Source: Sorex araneus
Lineage: Eukaryota > Chordata > Mammalia > Eulipotyphla > Soricidae
DNA: 64,000 bases
Assembly (NCBI RefSeq): GCF_027595985.1
Contig: NC_073303.1
Coordinates: 370,772,386 to 370,836,385, forward strand
Reading direction: 5' to 3'
A model generated the notes under the pieces. The model was not told the origin of the DNA. It worked only from the letters and a program-made list of their open reading frames with translations, and ran no database searches. This document shows positions 1 to 11,803 of this stretch, one piece after another (the stretch's first letter is position 1; the number at the start of each line of letters is the position of its first letter). Made by a program: the position numbers and the translations under genes.

Positions 1-264
1 CATTTACTATCTGTGGTAAATGTGAGGAAAATATTTAAGTTGCAGAAGTTTTAACTTTCTTCTTTGCGAAATGCTACTATATTGCATGTTTTGAATAAAT
101 ATTAGCTTTCTCCTTCAAATTCTAGGGTCTCCAAAACCAGGTGAAACTCAAAATTTTCTGGACTATAGAACATTTGTGTCCTCAGTCAGATGCAATTTAT
201 ACATGTATCCCTGTTCAGATGTGTATCATGTTGTACACCTTTGCATAAAAAGTATTTGGATATT
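1..264. other. Non-genic DNA, nothing recognised
   Basis: AT-rich sequence with no recognisable repeat, exon or RNA gene before the first LINE fragment. Confidence 0.5.
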
Positions 265-715
265 TTTAAAAATATTTTATTTATTTTTAATTAGTGAATC
301 AATGTGAGGGTACAGTTACAGATTTATACATTTTTGTGCTCATGTTTCCCCCATACAAAGTTCGAGAACCCATCCCTTCACCAGTGCCCATTCTCTATCA
401 CCAGTAAACCCAGCATCTCTCCCACCCTCCCCAGTCCCGTCTCCCCCAAACCCAAACTGCCACTATGGCAGGGTATTCCCTTTTGTTCTCTCTCTCTGAT
501 TAAGTGTTGTGGTTTGCAATAAAGGTGTTGAGTGGCCATTGTGTTCAGTCTCTAGTCTATATTCGGAACACATCACCCTTTCCCCGCATGACCTCCGACC
601 ACATTTTACTTGGTGGTCCCTTCTCTGAGTTGCCCAGAATGAGAGACCAGCCTCCAAGCCATGGAGACAACCTCCTGGTACTTATTTCTACTAATCTTGG
701 GTGTGAGATATTGTT
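265..715 (-). mobile_element. L1 3'UTR fragment (lineage-specific L1)
   Basis: The T-rich left edge is the poly(A) end of a minus-strand element. The text that follows (GTGAATCAATGTGAGGGTAC, then CACCAGTGCCCATTCTC and GGTTTGCAATAAAGGTGTTG) recurs in the same order at 54646-55138 and 33700-34385, and in reverse complement at 20330-20490 and 50745-51294. It is a 5'-truncated L1 tail. The 72-aa and 118-aa reading frames over it are not genes. Confidence 0.8.
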
Positions 716-2520
716 CCTGCAATCAGTTTTTCATTTGTTCCAATCTACTACCTTTAGGGAATTATGGAAAAGGAAGAAAAGCAAGGTAGAACTTGAAAAA
801 CTATCAGATGAATTTGAGCACATTCTATGGTATTGTTTCTTTCCACAGTGCAGGAAATAACACAAAGTTTTTCTTCCCCTCCACCACCCAACACCTTAGA
901 AATTGCCACATAACGGGTGACAAATGGATTTCAACTTCTATGAACTGTTTGAACAGGGCTTGGGAGAATGGGAGGTACTCAGAGACTGGCAACTAGGATT
1001 AAAATGCCTTGTCAAATGCTAACTTTGAACATGCTGTGGTTTGAGTTTTTTAAAAAATATAACTATGAGCAGAAAATAGCATTTTCTCACTCCATGAAGT
1101 CACACCTCTCTTTGTCAATGGAAGGTTGATAAATCTGAAAACAAAATTAAATGTAAATTGAGCTTTCCATAAGGCCACTGTGACACCCTTTAATTCAAGT
1201 CAAACAACTTGTCTTTGAGGAAGTGATGTTCAAAGCACACAGAATTAATAGTACTTGGAAAGGGTCTTTCCATGGCACAAAAGAGTATTTTAGGATACTT
1301 AAAGGGGAAAAAATATCCTCATAAAAGTGACTATGTCTAGGTAGTTATCTTTACACTGAAACAGAAGATGTTTGTTTTTTACTATATATGCATAATCCTA
1401 CTAGTTAGCCACTAATGAATTTGTATGAGGCCGTTTTCTTTATTAAGTAGGTGCTTTATTTGTTTTCTTACTATGATGATTTCCTTGCTTCCTAGGGATC
1501 CAAAATTAGAGAAAGAAGGACCAGAATAGAGGAAGGAGCAGATCTGAAGAACAAAATTACAACTTCAGGCAGGAACTTTGATTAGAAATCTCAAGGGACT
1601 CACCTTAGAAATCTGCCAGAGCAGGTCACTAAGCCCAGATGAACCTTTCCTCACAGAGATTCTTCCTGAGAAAATTTATTAATCTCAATATGTTTCAAAA
1701 TAGACATCATGTTGCAGGTAAAGTATTTGTCACATAATAAGCATCTATTAAAAATTAGTCTTTTATTTTTTGGCTAACATATGGTAAGGAGTGGATTATG
1801 CCTTTTTTTTAACTTTGGTAACATATGTTAACATATGTTAAGTGACTCTATGACTCTCTACGGAGAATCATGATTATACATTTATGTTATTTAACATAAT
1901 GGTGTACTTATAATACAGAAGTAGTAGAATTATTGCAGTTGCTTCTTACATCATCAACCAGAAGATGTCATTTGGAGCACAGATACTGTGTTCTGAGGAA
2001 TTTTTTTTAAAGAGTGGTAGGTTCCAGGGGGAAGATTAAAAGCCACTTCCTCCTGAATTTATCAAGTGCCCCCACACCAGAGCTGTTTATCGTACTGTGC
2101 TAGAGAAGATATGGCGTGATTTGCATACGATGCTCTTCTGTGACAGAACAATGCAAAGCCGCCTGGATTGTGTTTAGAACAAAAATGTCTTTTTCCTGCA
2201 TTAGTGGGTTCTTGAGAATTGAATGAAAGTTATGCATACAAAACCCAGATGCTTAAGAAGTTCAAAGATTATAATACAGTTTAGAGAGACAGGTCCACGT
2301 CCAGGTGCAAGAAGTTACTTATCTCGTCTCTCTGTCTGGTCCAAGATGAGACCTAATTTTGTTCCCTGTCCCATCTGCTATATCATAGAAACTGTCTGCT
2401 AAGAGGAACCCCTTCACCATGGTCTCCTGTCTTGGGTTTGCTGCTCCGGAATCTGCCACTGGGCCTCTCTGGTACTGTTCCCAGCTCTTCCCTATCATAC
2501 TGGCTTTCCTAGTCTCCGGT

Positions 2521-2522
<2 letters not shown>
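716..2522. other. Unique non-genic stretch
   Basis: No SINE or LINE was recognised. The block at about 2040-2200 is less AT-rich, has no obvious repeat ancestry and contains an octamer ATTTGCAT at 2119-2126. It is a candidate conserved non-coding element. The rest shows nothing notable. Confidence 0.4.
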
Positions 2523-2572
<50 letters not shown>

Positions 2573-2600
2573 TGTGTGTGTCTGTGTGTGTGTGAGAGAT

Positions 2601-2631
<31 letters not shown>

Positions 2632-2762
2632 AGAGAGATAGATGGAGGTAGAGAGAAGGAGAGAGGGAGAGAGGGAGAGAGAGGGAGAGAGAGAGGGAGA
2701 CAGAGGGAGAGAGAGATTGAGAGAGAGAGCTGGAGAGAGAGACGGAGAGACAGAGAGACAGA
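2523..2762. repeat. (TG)n followed by (GA)-rich microsatellite
   Basis: About 70 bp of TG dinucleotides pass directly into about 165 bp of GA-rich purine sequence with GGA and GACA interruptions. Long serine/leucine/threonine-histidine reading frames on the minus strand (2495-2940) are artefacts of this repeat. Confidence 0.95.
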
Positions 2763-4005
2763 GTCTGGGTCTTGAGCCTTGCCTGGTATTGCTTGGGTTT
2801 AGGTGAATGAGCAGGGGTGATGGGGGACAGTGAGAGAGACAGACGAGCACCCTTCTTCCTCTTCTCTGTTGTTCCTGTTTTTTCTGTGTTCTCCATTTCT
2901 TATCTGGAGCTTCCTTTAATCTGCATATTTCCCACCCCATTCAGCCCATGGTCTAGTTTTGATTGGACGCTTTTCCAGGTGGATGGGAATAAAATGATCC
3001 GACGAGATGGATCATTGACTCATTGACTCATTGACCAATTGACTAATTTATGTGACCCTCTCTCCCACTCTCACTGTATCACTTGCAGTCTGTAAAAATA
3101 GAATGTGGAGATGGGACGAGGGTGTGTTTTATGGTGAACATGAATACCTGTAACAGAAAGAGGAAAGAGGAAGAGCTAGGGTGAGGAAGAAGATACACTC
3201 CTATGGTATCCTGACCGACTCACTCCCAGTCTGCAGGGCATTTTGGGTAGAACACCGTTTTGTGCCAACTGAATGGTCTGATATTTTTACTTCTTCTTGG
3301 TTCAGTCACCAAAGAGCTGCTGCTACAAGAAGGTGTGGCCTTGGGAGATGCGGGCAGTGTGAGTCTGTTGATAGGACCCTAACTGGACCTGACTTTGCAT
3401 CCGCTTCCCATAAAGATACTCAAATAGTATTACCTACTATTATAAAACTGTGGCTTTTGTTATATATGTACATATATATACATATAATTTTTACTGTATA
3501 TAAAATAGTTCACTACTTTTGGGGAGTCAAAATGGATTTCAGAGGGTCAGAGTCCATAACCTCGGTGGGTGTTGTTTTGAGTTAACCCTTAAGTTGACCT
3601 TAACCCTAAGGAAAGAAGTATGCGCTTCCTTCGGATTTGACAAACTCCCAAAGCTGTTTTTAAATTTTTAAACAATGAAAACGTGTATGTATTTTGTTTT
3701 GGGTGGAGCACAGTGGGAATAAAGGAGTATCTCGGAGAAAACAGAACTTTTCATATAAAGGAGGTGGACGCTCAATCTATTGGAAAAGTTAAAGACGTAC
3801 TTCCGTATTTTTATAATGATGTTATAAAGCAGCTCATTTCCTGTATAAGGGTAAAAGCAATATGTCATGCTTCTTCCTTCAGATACCTAGGTATTGATTT
3901 TTCTTTTTTTTAATCATTTAATGGCGTTTAAAATGTATCAATGTTAGCTTTGTAATAAAATTGGAAGGAAGAAACAGATTTTCTAGAAAAGAAATTCTGT
4001 CTCCA
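2763..4005. other. Unique non-genic stretch
   Basis: No interspersed repeat was recognised. It holds a short octamer tandem (3011-3046) and a small TATATG/CATATA patch near 3458-3488. Reading frames of up to 134 aa show no recognisable domain. Confidence 0.4.
3011..3046. repeat. Short octamer tandem (CATTGACT)n
   Basis: About four units of an 8-bp motif. Two units create TGACTCA at 3016-3022 and 3024-3030, the consensus for AP-1 binding. It may be a coincidence of a short tandem repeat. Confidence 0.75.
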
Positions 4006-4009
4006 CATC

Positions 4010-4445
4010 CATTCTCTCTATCACCAGAAATGTACATTTATTACAACAGATGAACCTGCAGAGACACATTATAGTCACCCAAATTTCACAGTGTATAGTA
4101 CAGCTCACTGTTGGTGTTGTGTAATTTCTGAGTTTCCACAAAAGCATATTGACCTATTTCTGGCATTATACTTTCATACATACATAAGATTTCCATTGTT
4201 CTAACAACCTTCTGTACTCTGCACAATCATGTGCATAATTATTGTATAATCATTTTCCTACTCTCCAATACAAAAAAAGCAATATTTTTATTTTTACCAA
4301 ATCTATTGCTTTTCACCCTGTTTAAAAGAGTTGAAACTATATACTGTGCAGCTTTTCCAACTGAACACTTTCACTGAGTTATGAGCAGTTGTGATTTCTC
4401 CATGTCTCTTATAAATTGGTAACTCACTTTTTTCATACAGGTGTG
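4010..4445 (-). mobile_element. Old L1M-type 3' end, minus strand
   Basis: Read on the plus strand, the order of motifs (ACAGATGAACCTGCAGAGACACATT, GTTGGTGTTGTGTAATTTC, CACTTTCACTGAGTTATGAG, TCTCCATGTCTCTTATAAATTG; each given in part) follows the antisense end of ORF2 and 3'UTR of mammalian L1M families, as I recall them. It is heavily diverged and has no intact frame. Confidence 0.6.
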
Positions 4446-5823
4446 TTCTGTTCTTGTTGCTTTGATGTGCACTTCCTTGATGACATAGAGAGATATCTAA
4501 TTTCCATTTGACTCTTTAAAAAAGGTGTTCTGTTGGGAAATGTCTCCATTATTCCAGAACAACATTTCCTGCTGTTAAATTCAAAACTTCATTCAATGAC
4601 TCCTAAAGAAATTCTATCAGTAATATCAAGATACAATTTTAGCTATGCTCATAGTAAGAAAATTTAAATTTTACATGACTGCAAACATTTAGGAATAGAT
4701 AGGTCCCCCAACTCTGACTTCAGTTTTCTGGGCCATAGGTGTTTGTGAAGAATTCTATCCTTTCAATCTGAGTTTTTCCTTTGAATTTTTGTCTGCCTTG
4801 AGAATAAAAATCCAGCAAAAGTAAGATAATGGAATTGGACTTCCACATCAACAAAACACAAAGCTTTTAGGCGCTCGCTGTCAGAAAGTAGGCCAATCAG
4901 CTTCTGAATTTAGATAATGATCAGTTATTTTCTAAGAGAATATAAAATGAAATAAAGTCCAAAGAGTTTATAGCTTTTGTATCTTATTTAACAAATGATA
5001 CCACTGAATGTTGAAACTTGACATTTTGCAACTTGCCCCTCAAAAATTCTAGCTGCACCATTAATATCAAATTCTCCTTATTCTCTCCCCCTTCACAAAT
5101 GATTAGAATGTTCCAGAATTTCTCAAATTCCTTATGATTTATACTCCATATTTCAGTGTCACTCTTCTCTCCAATGTGGCTGGGATATTCTCTTCTAGGA
5201 CATTTTGATGGACAAGGCAATCCATTTTGTTGTCTAGCCTCTATATCAAAGTGACAGAAGATTCAGTGGTTTAACAGCTGGAGAAATTTTCATTACTTGA
5301 ATGAGATTTAGATAGTACTTGCATTAACAGTACTTAAGATCAATGTCCCAAAACATAACATTCCCAAATCAAAAGTTTATTATGTGTGTTAACACTTTAG
5401 GTACACAAAATTCTCTTCTTCAAACTTCCTGCAGTGCAATCTGGAGTGGAGAGGCTATAAGTAAATTTTCAGATCAATCAGATGCTCTTCCAGCAAACGG
5501 TGGAAGATGATTCCTCTATCAAGTAATAAAATAAAATACTGAACATTCAAAAGGATCATAGGCAGCTAGTAAGCCTGCCTGGCTCCCACACAGTGCTTAT
5601 GGAACCCAATGTTAATTTGAAAAAATGAAGTCTGCGGTGCATTCATTCTTAACCTCTCAGTCCACCAACAGAATAACAGTTCCTATTCACCAAACTTCCA
5701 GAGAGAAAGGGAGATTAAATTTTGTCCCATTTATTATTTTTAATATAGAACACTTCATGAATTTGCTTGTCATTCATGCACAGAGGGAATGCTAATCTCT
5801 TTATTGTTCCAATTTTAGTCTAT
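4446..5823. other. Unique non-genic stretch
   Basis: AT-rich sequence. No exon, RNA gene or clear repeat was recognised. The 78-aa frame at 4984-5220 (minus) has no recognisable domain. Confidence 0.4.
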
Positions 5824-5835
5824 GTGCTGTTGAAG

Positions 5836-5954
5836 CTGTTAAGATGAGTAAGGAGAGGCTGCTAAAATCTCAGGGCTGGGAGGAATAGAGATGTTACTGG
5901 TGCCCGCTCAGAGTAAATTGACGAACAATGGGATGACAGTGATACAGTGAAACA
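5836..5954 (+). mobile_element. 5'-truncated SINE B (long variant)
   Basis: Contains the long-variant segment GTAAGGAGAGGCTGCTAAAA, then the common SINE B end (TTACTGGTGCCCGCTC, GATGACAGTGATACAGTG). A perfect 12-bp target-site duplication GTGCTGTTGAAG flanks it at 5824-5835 and 5955-5966. The tRNA-like head is absent. The duplication abuts the truncated 5' end, so the copy inserted in truncated form and was not eroded later. Confidence 0.88.
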
Positions 5955-5966
5955 GTGCTGTTGAAG

Positions 5967-6460
5967 CAAGCACATATTCTCACATTATATCTTTGATATG
6001 GTCTTCAGAAATCTGAATAAAAGTAAATCCTGTGTTTTGAACACTAATAGCTCTGAAAATACAAATCAGCAATATTTTTAAACACATCTTATTCTCTTGT
6101 GTCCCAATAGATTGAGCACATACTTGCAAATACGTTTTGTGTGTTTGTAAAATTCTAAAACTAAAATCCAACAACTGTGCTTTTACCAGGTTGAAAGCAC
6201 AATTTTTGTCTTGGTGATGTAGTGAGATTATTCCCGAATTACTTTGAGAATTACTTAAGGGAATATATTTTATAGAAGATGCACTTTCATTTTCTTTGAA
6301 AGTAATTGTTTAAGTAATCTCATCTTCTTTAGAATAATTAATCATTTGTTGCAGCTGCTAATATTAGAGAAAAACCATTAACCGAAGAGTCTCCAACTTA
6401 AACACATTACCATGAAACCTCACAAAATCTGTCTAGTACTTCCTTAATGACCACAAAACT
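5967..6460. other. Unique non-genic stretch
   Basis: AT-rich sequence with nothing recognised. Confidence 0.4.
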
Positions 6461-6472
6461 CACTCCTTTCTT

Positions 6473-6654
6473 TTTTTTTTTTTTTTTTTGCTTTTTGGGT
6501 CACACCCAGCGATGCTCAGGGGTTACTCCTGGCTTTGCACTCAGGAATTACTCCTGGCGTGCTTGGGGGACCATATGGGATGCCGGGGATCGAACCCGGG
6601 TCGGCCGCGTGCAAGGCAAACGCCCTGCCTGCTGTGCTATCGCTCCGGCCCCCC
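6473..6654 (-). mobile_element. SINE A, near full length
   Basis: The poly(T) at 6473-6489 is the reversed A-tail. The body and tRNA-like head follow in antisense, with the reversed B box GGATCGAACCC intact. Flanking duplication is CACTCCTTTCTT at 6461-6472 and CATTCCTTTCTT at 6655-6666 (one mismatch). Its CpG-containing head suggests a fairly young copy. Confidence 0.93.
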
Positions 6655-6666
6655 CATTCCTTTCTT

Positions 6667-7428
6667 CAGCACAAAGAACTCATGTGCAGCAACAGTGAGA
6701 GATGGATTTGGAGGTGACTCTACTCGCGTGTGCAGTAGGGCTCTGGAGCAAAGGGGGAAATAGCCACAGAACCTTTGGATACAGTGAAAAACATTAGTAA
6801 TTCATATAGCTGGGATATCTTGGGGGTTCCAAAGGAACAGAGAAAAGTGTTAGAAACAGCCTCAAGAATTTTCTTAAGAAAGTCATCTCTGGTCTCATTG
6901 TCATACTACTAAAAGTTGTAATCCTAATGTTACTGATAAAACTTTCAAAAAAATATCCCAAATAACCTCCACAACATCAACGATGATGAAACCTCAGGTA
7001 GTTAAGTGGGTAGGAAGATAGTCCAGCCCTATGTACTCCTTTAATGTTATACCAAAACTTACACAGGACTAGCATCAGGTAAAGCTGTTTTGAAGGCATA
7101 GAACTGGACAGGTGGTAGAAGGAAATTAATCTCTCCTTTGGCAGTCTATGTGGGAAGCCCTGGAATTTCCCTGAAAAATATAGGAAGTGATTTCTAGTCA
7201 TAAGCCTGTCCAGAGCTCTGTGCACACTTTTCATGCTTTCCCAGGTTGGATAATGAAAACATTGGTATTGTTGATTTATTTGTTGGAGACGTCAGTTTAT
7301 GGATATCAATCCCCACAACAGATTTACTTATGGTACCATTGTTTTTTAAAATAAGACAACTTTGCAGATGATTTTGATTACAACTGATACCAGAGGACAC
7401 ATTGGCAGCTTTACTGCGCACCTGCATG

Positions 7429-7429
<1 letters not shown>
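6667..7429. other. Unique non-genic stretch
   Basis: No repeat, exon or RNA gene was recognised. Confidence 0.4.

Positions 7430-7462
<33 letters not shown>
7430..7462. repeat. (CA)n microsatellite
   Basis: About 16 uninterrupted CA units. The Cys-Val frames over it are artefacts. Confidence 0.95.
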
Positions 7463-7464
<2 letters not shown>

Positions 7465-10400
7465 TTGTGGCTATTTTAATCTTTTCTCCCTGTGCTGTCA
7501 AGTTCCATTTTGAATTAATTTCAGTTTCCACCTTCCCTTACCCTGAAAAGTGAATCTTCAGCCATTATGTATAGAATCTGAACAAATACATTGACAACGC
7601 CACTGAAGGAACCTGCAAATTGTAGTATCTCATGCCTCAAAATTCTCATTATATCAATTATCTACAATATTAAGCTCATATCCATTAGCATATTTGATTC
7701 TAATAGATTGGTAACTTTACTGTTTGTCCATGCAAATGAAGTTAACAAAGAAACTCAGTTTGTCGTGTTACACAAAATTGACAACAAGTTATTCCAGACA
7801 GACTCTAGATTCATCTTTCCCGCTTTTCTGTGAGAATTGAGTTAACCCTTTCCTTTATTAAGGGTTGATGGAGAGCATTATAAGTTTGGGTCAGTATTAG
7901 CAATAATGACTACAGCTAATTTTAAGTCTGCAAATTGCACCTTTAAAAGGGCTAAGTGCTCGCTGGCTGAAAAGTACTTTCTAATATACTGCTGTTACAA
8001 GTAAATAGTGATTCTTCTAATTCTACTTCTTAATGACAAAACCCTATTGTAGTGATTTTCCTAACCCTTTTGTAACCTGTAAACTGGCACCAGTTTGTGC
8101 ATCAGTGTTGAAAACCCACTGTTCTACCATATTACCCAGTGACACGGATCTCCACTTTAAAAGAAAAAAAGCAAAATTTAAGGAAAAAAAATAAGAGGGA
8201 AGCATATGTTTTTCGGTTTTGGCACTGAGAAGTGAAGCTGCAAAGTCCTAGCGGGCAGATACTTTACTCAGGACTTCTGTTCGCTCCTCGATCTGCATGT
8301 TGCTACCGAGAGTGTCCTCCTGGTGAGACACTGATTAGTAGCAGCGTGAATGTGTCACTGAGAGTTACAGTGACTGGGATGGGAGACGTCAGCCGACCTG
8401 CTGCAAGGTGGACTGTACCTCGCCCCCCTTCAAGTGTGACTGGGGTCAGGAAATGATGCAGTTTGCTGTGTCAGATTCCTCGAGGACAGAGAGATTTCTT
8501 TTGGAGGAAAAATGAAAACAATTTCCAGTCCTTGATGGTCCTCAATATTGATCAGGTCGGGGGATGAAAATGCCTCTCAGTGACATAGCGAGAGTATACG
8601 GAGCTGTGAGAAATAACAGAAAATGGAAGAAGACCCCTCCCCGATGGTTTGTGGTCACAGCTATGGCTTTTATCTGAGTTATATTAGCCCTCTTCAAAGT
8701 ATATATTTAATGACACTCCTGGAAAATTTTAAAAATTGGAAAATTTAAATTTTTTTATAAAAAATTTTGCATTTGGTTAATCAAGTGTTATTAATTTGTA
8801 ACACCATGCCAATGCTCCCTACCAAGGGAATGAACTAACGTAGGCAGCAACTGTGTTGGTAAGGTGTGGCCCATCATATTTTAACGGTGTCTTCTTGCAA
8901 ATAAGCAAAAATCTCCAGACATCAAAAGATTATTTGTAACAAATGCACTTCTAATTCCATTGGCTAAATAAAATCTTGATATCTTTTGCGTAAAAAGGTT
9001 TAATTTATGTATATTGACATTTTAATATGTGTTGAAATCAGAATGTTTGCCTTTACTTCATTGTTGGGATTCTTATTTCTAAAAATGTGGGGGCTTCCTG
9101 CATATCTTTCCAAATAAACACTTTCTTTAATTCTTGGATTTTTTTTTTGACATGTGAAATCTTAGTCCTCATTTACTTTTAATCTTGCCAATGATGCTAT
9201 TTTATTTAAATTGTAATACAGTCATTTCAGCTCATGGTTCAAATAGATTAAAATAGATGATGTTGATTTAAGGTAATCAAAAAGTGTGAAATGCCTTCTT
9301 TTCTTTGTAGAAGTATTTTCATCTCACTTGTAAATGAAAAACTGTAACAGTTGTAAGTCACCTGTTTCATATAGTAGAATTTTTATTAAAAAAAAACCTT
9401 GAACCTTTTGGGTTGCAGTACAAATCATATTCTATCACTCTCAGTTATTCAGAGACTGGACAATCAACAAGCATCCAACAGATTGAAAACAGGAAAAATC
9501 AGGAGAATTTTCATTATGTGCGATATATCTCTTTTATACATGAGAGAGGCAGAGAAAGCCTCAATAATAACTGTATAGTATCAAATATATCTTAACTACC
9601 TTTAGCTTAAAAAAAGTTTGTTGGGGGAAAGGAAAGTTAGTTAGGGTGGTTCTGACTACAAAACTGGTTAATGAAAAGGGTTTCAGTATTCATCTGCTGG
9701 TCCAGGGGGTAATAGCCCTGGCAGAGAGAGCCTTCCTTTGTGCCTGCAAATGCTTTATTTTATATAGGCCACCTCCACTTAGACCGCAGAAGTGCCTAAA
9801 AAATAGCCTTTACCCAAAGATAGTTTTCGAGTGGCATAATTTTTGCTTCCCTGTAAACCCAATAGAATAAGGGGCAACAGTCGAGGGCTAAGGATCTCTT
9901 AGTAGCTGCTCAACTGAAATGAAGAACCATTGACAGAACTTGGAAGCTTTCTTCAAGTTTTCTTTCTCACCAAGTTTTCTCAGTCCCCAACCTGACATAA
10001 CAGTATTGCTTCCGTATTTGAACAGTATTACAGACAAATAAATTTGTCTACAATTTTCTTTTCTGTGATTTTAACTCATACACTACAAGGATTGCTTATG
10101 TGTATATTTATCAGATTGTCTGATGTTACTAAGGTCACTCATTTACACTTTTTGTATCTGACATGGCAGGTTTGCAAATACAATGCTTTAGTGAGGCAAA
10201 GGGACAATCGTGTGTATGAAAATTAAAGAAACTCTAAAAAGCGCTTGCTTTGAAAACATATAATTTCATTTGACAACATCCAAATATGTGTGTGTAGATT
10301 AGAAAAGAGAAAAGTTGCAATTGGGGGAACCAGTTCATGTCCTGCTTTCGTGCATAGCAATATCAACACTATATTGGAAGCATTTATGGAACCCAGGTGA

Positions 10401-11634
10401 GTTTCTTATGATGAGAACTGGGTGCTAAGAGGAAGCGAGCCTAGTGGAGCTGTTCTTACTGATGCCAGTTTGGTTCCAAAGATTATGGCAGCAAGGTCAT
10501 GGATACTCAACAAGCATGTATTAAAACTCAGTCTGAGGTAAACAGGGTACCATGTGGATGTTCAGATGTCCAAGGCAAAGTGTGTCTTCCAATTTCCCAC
10601 TTGCTTTCCTGGAAAGGAGGAGGATGGAGACATTAAGGACACAGCAGCAATACAGAGGAACCAAGCTTGGTCACAGAGACCCAACGTTCTCACAGGTCAA
10701 ACTTCAAACACTATAGTTTCCCTGCATCCTGTTTTGCAATTTGTCCTTTATATCCTCAACCTCTCAACCTTTGCATAATGACTGAATGGCACTCCTACTT
10801 CTAATGGCCTGACCTCTGGCTTACAGATGAGTGGGGACTCTCCCAGTTTGCCTTTGATTATGACTGTTTTTGGTGCTTGCTGATTGAAGGAAGACAAACA
10901 CATGAGGGGTCTTTTCCACATTTGTACTCCTCCATGATCTCACTTTCCTGGTAGCTATAATGACTGTCAACCACCGAGCCACCTTACAGCAGGTGCGTAA
11001 GGTGCACAGGCGTAGAAACTCTTCCCAAAGGGTGTGTGGGTGGGTGGTGACTTAGCTGGGGCTGTCAAGACTTTTAGGATTCCATACATTCAGGGACTTT
11101 GCAGTGTAATGTATTGCTGAGTCCTTTTCTGCATTGACTGATTGTCTAGGAACCTTTTAGTGAGTTGGTACTTTAAGGTGTGTGTGTGTGGGTTTGTGTG
11201 TATGTGTGCACACTTCCTTATATTGCATTTAAATTTCTGAGTATGAATTATGAAATTTTTTATCAATTTTAAAATGGAAATAATATACAATTATATATGA
11301 TACATGATTATATAATTATATACAATTATGAAATTATTATCACCAGTATAAAAAATTATCAGTCTTCCTGAATATCACACTGAGCCCCCATATGCTTTGC
11401 AATGCAAGGGGTGGGACACAGAGCTCATAAAATTTTCCTCTTTAATAAGGAAATAGAGCATATGATTTTGTATGCGGTAGAACCTTACTTCCTCCTCTCC
11501 ATGGTTACGTTCCACAAAATACATAAACAGCAAGTAAGAATACTTTGCTATGAGGGCATTTACAAGAGTGATTTTTTTCATTCCTCAGTGCTTTGTTGTC
11601 ATCTACTCTTTATGTGAAATCTTGAAATTTAATT
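7463..11634. other. Unique non-genic stretch of about 4.2 kb
   Basis: The longest block in the first half without a recognisable SINE or LINE. About 7860-7990 is a candidate conserved non-coding block (GCTAATTTTAAGTCTGC, CCTTTAAAAGGG). About 8230-8460 is locally richer in C+G and has several CpGs, including GACGTC near 8385, but no exon structure is visible. 8690-9000 and 9100-9400 are AT-rich. No gene is supported. Confidence 0.4.
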
Positions 11635-11803
11635 TTATTTTGGTTTTGGGGCCACACTCAGACATGTGCATGGGTTACTCCTGGCTCTGTGCTCAGGAAT
11701 CACTTTTGGCAGAACTCAGTGGACATTTGCAGTACAGGGCATTGAATCTGAGTTGGCCACATGCAAAGCAAATGCCTTACCCCCATAGAATCTTTCTAAC
11801 CCA
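11635..11803 (-). mobile_element. Old SINE A-related copy
   Basis: Antisense body GGGTTACTCCTGGCTCTGTG, then a decayed head (GAGTTGGCCACATGCAAAGC). It starts with GGGGCCACAC instead of the GGGTCACACC of younger copies, as do several other decayed members here. Confidence 0.75.

Noticed and set aside
504..860. 118-aa plus-strand frame
   Set aside because: Lies largely in antisense L1 3'UTR, with no domain.
2495..2940. Two minus-strand frames of 133 and 143 aa
   Set aside because: They translate a (TG)n(GA)n microsatellite; the protein is Ser/Leu and Thr/His repeats.
3588..3612. Telomere-like CCTTAACCCTAAGG text
   Set aside because: Only one TTAACCCTAA unit plus a near-palindrome, with no tandem array.
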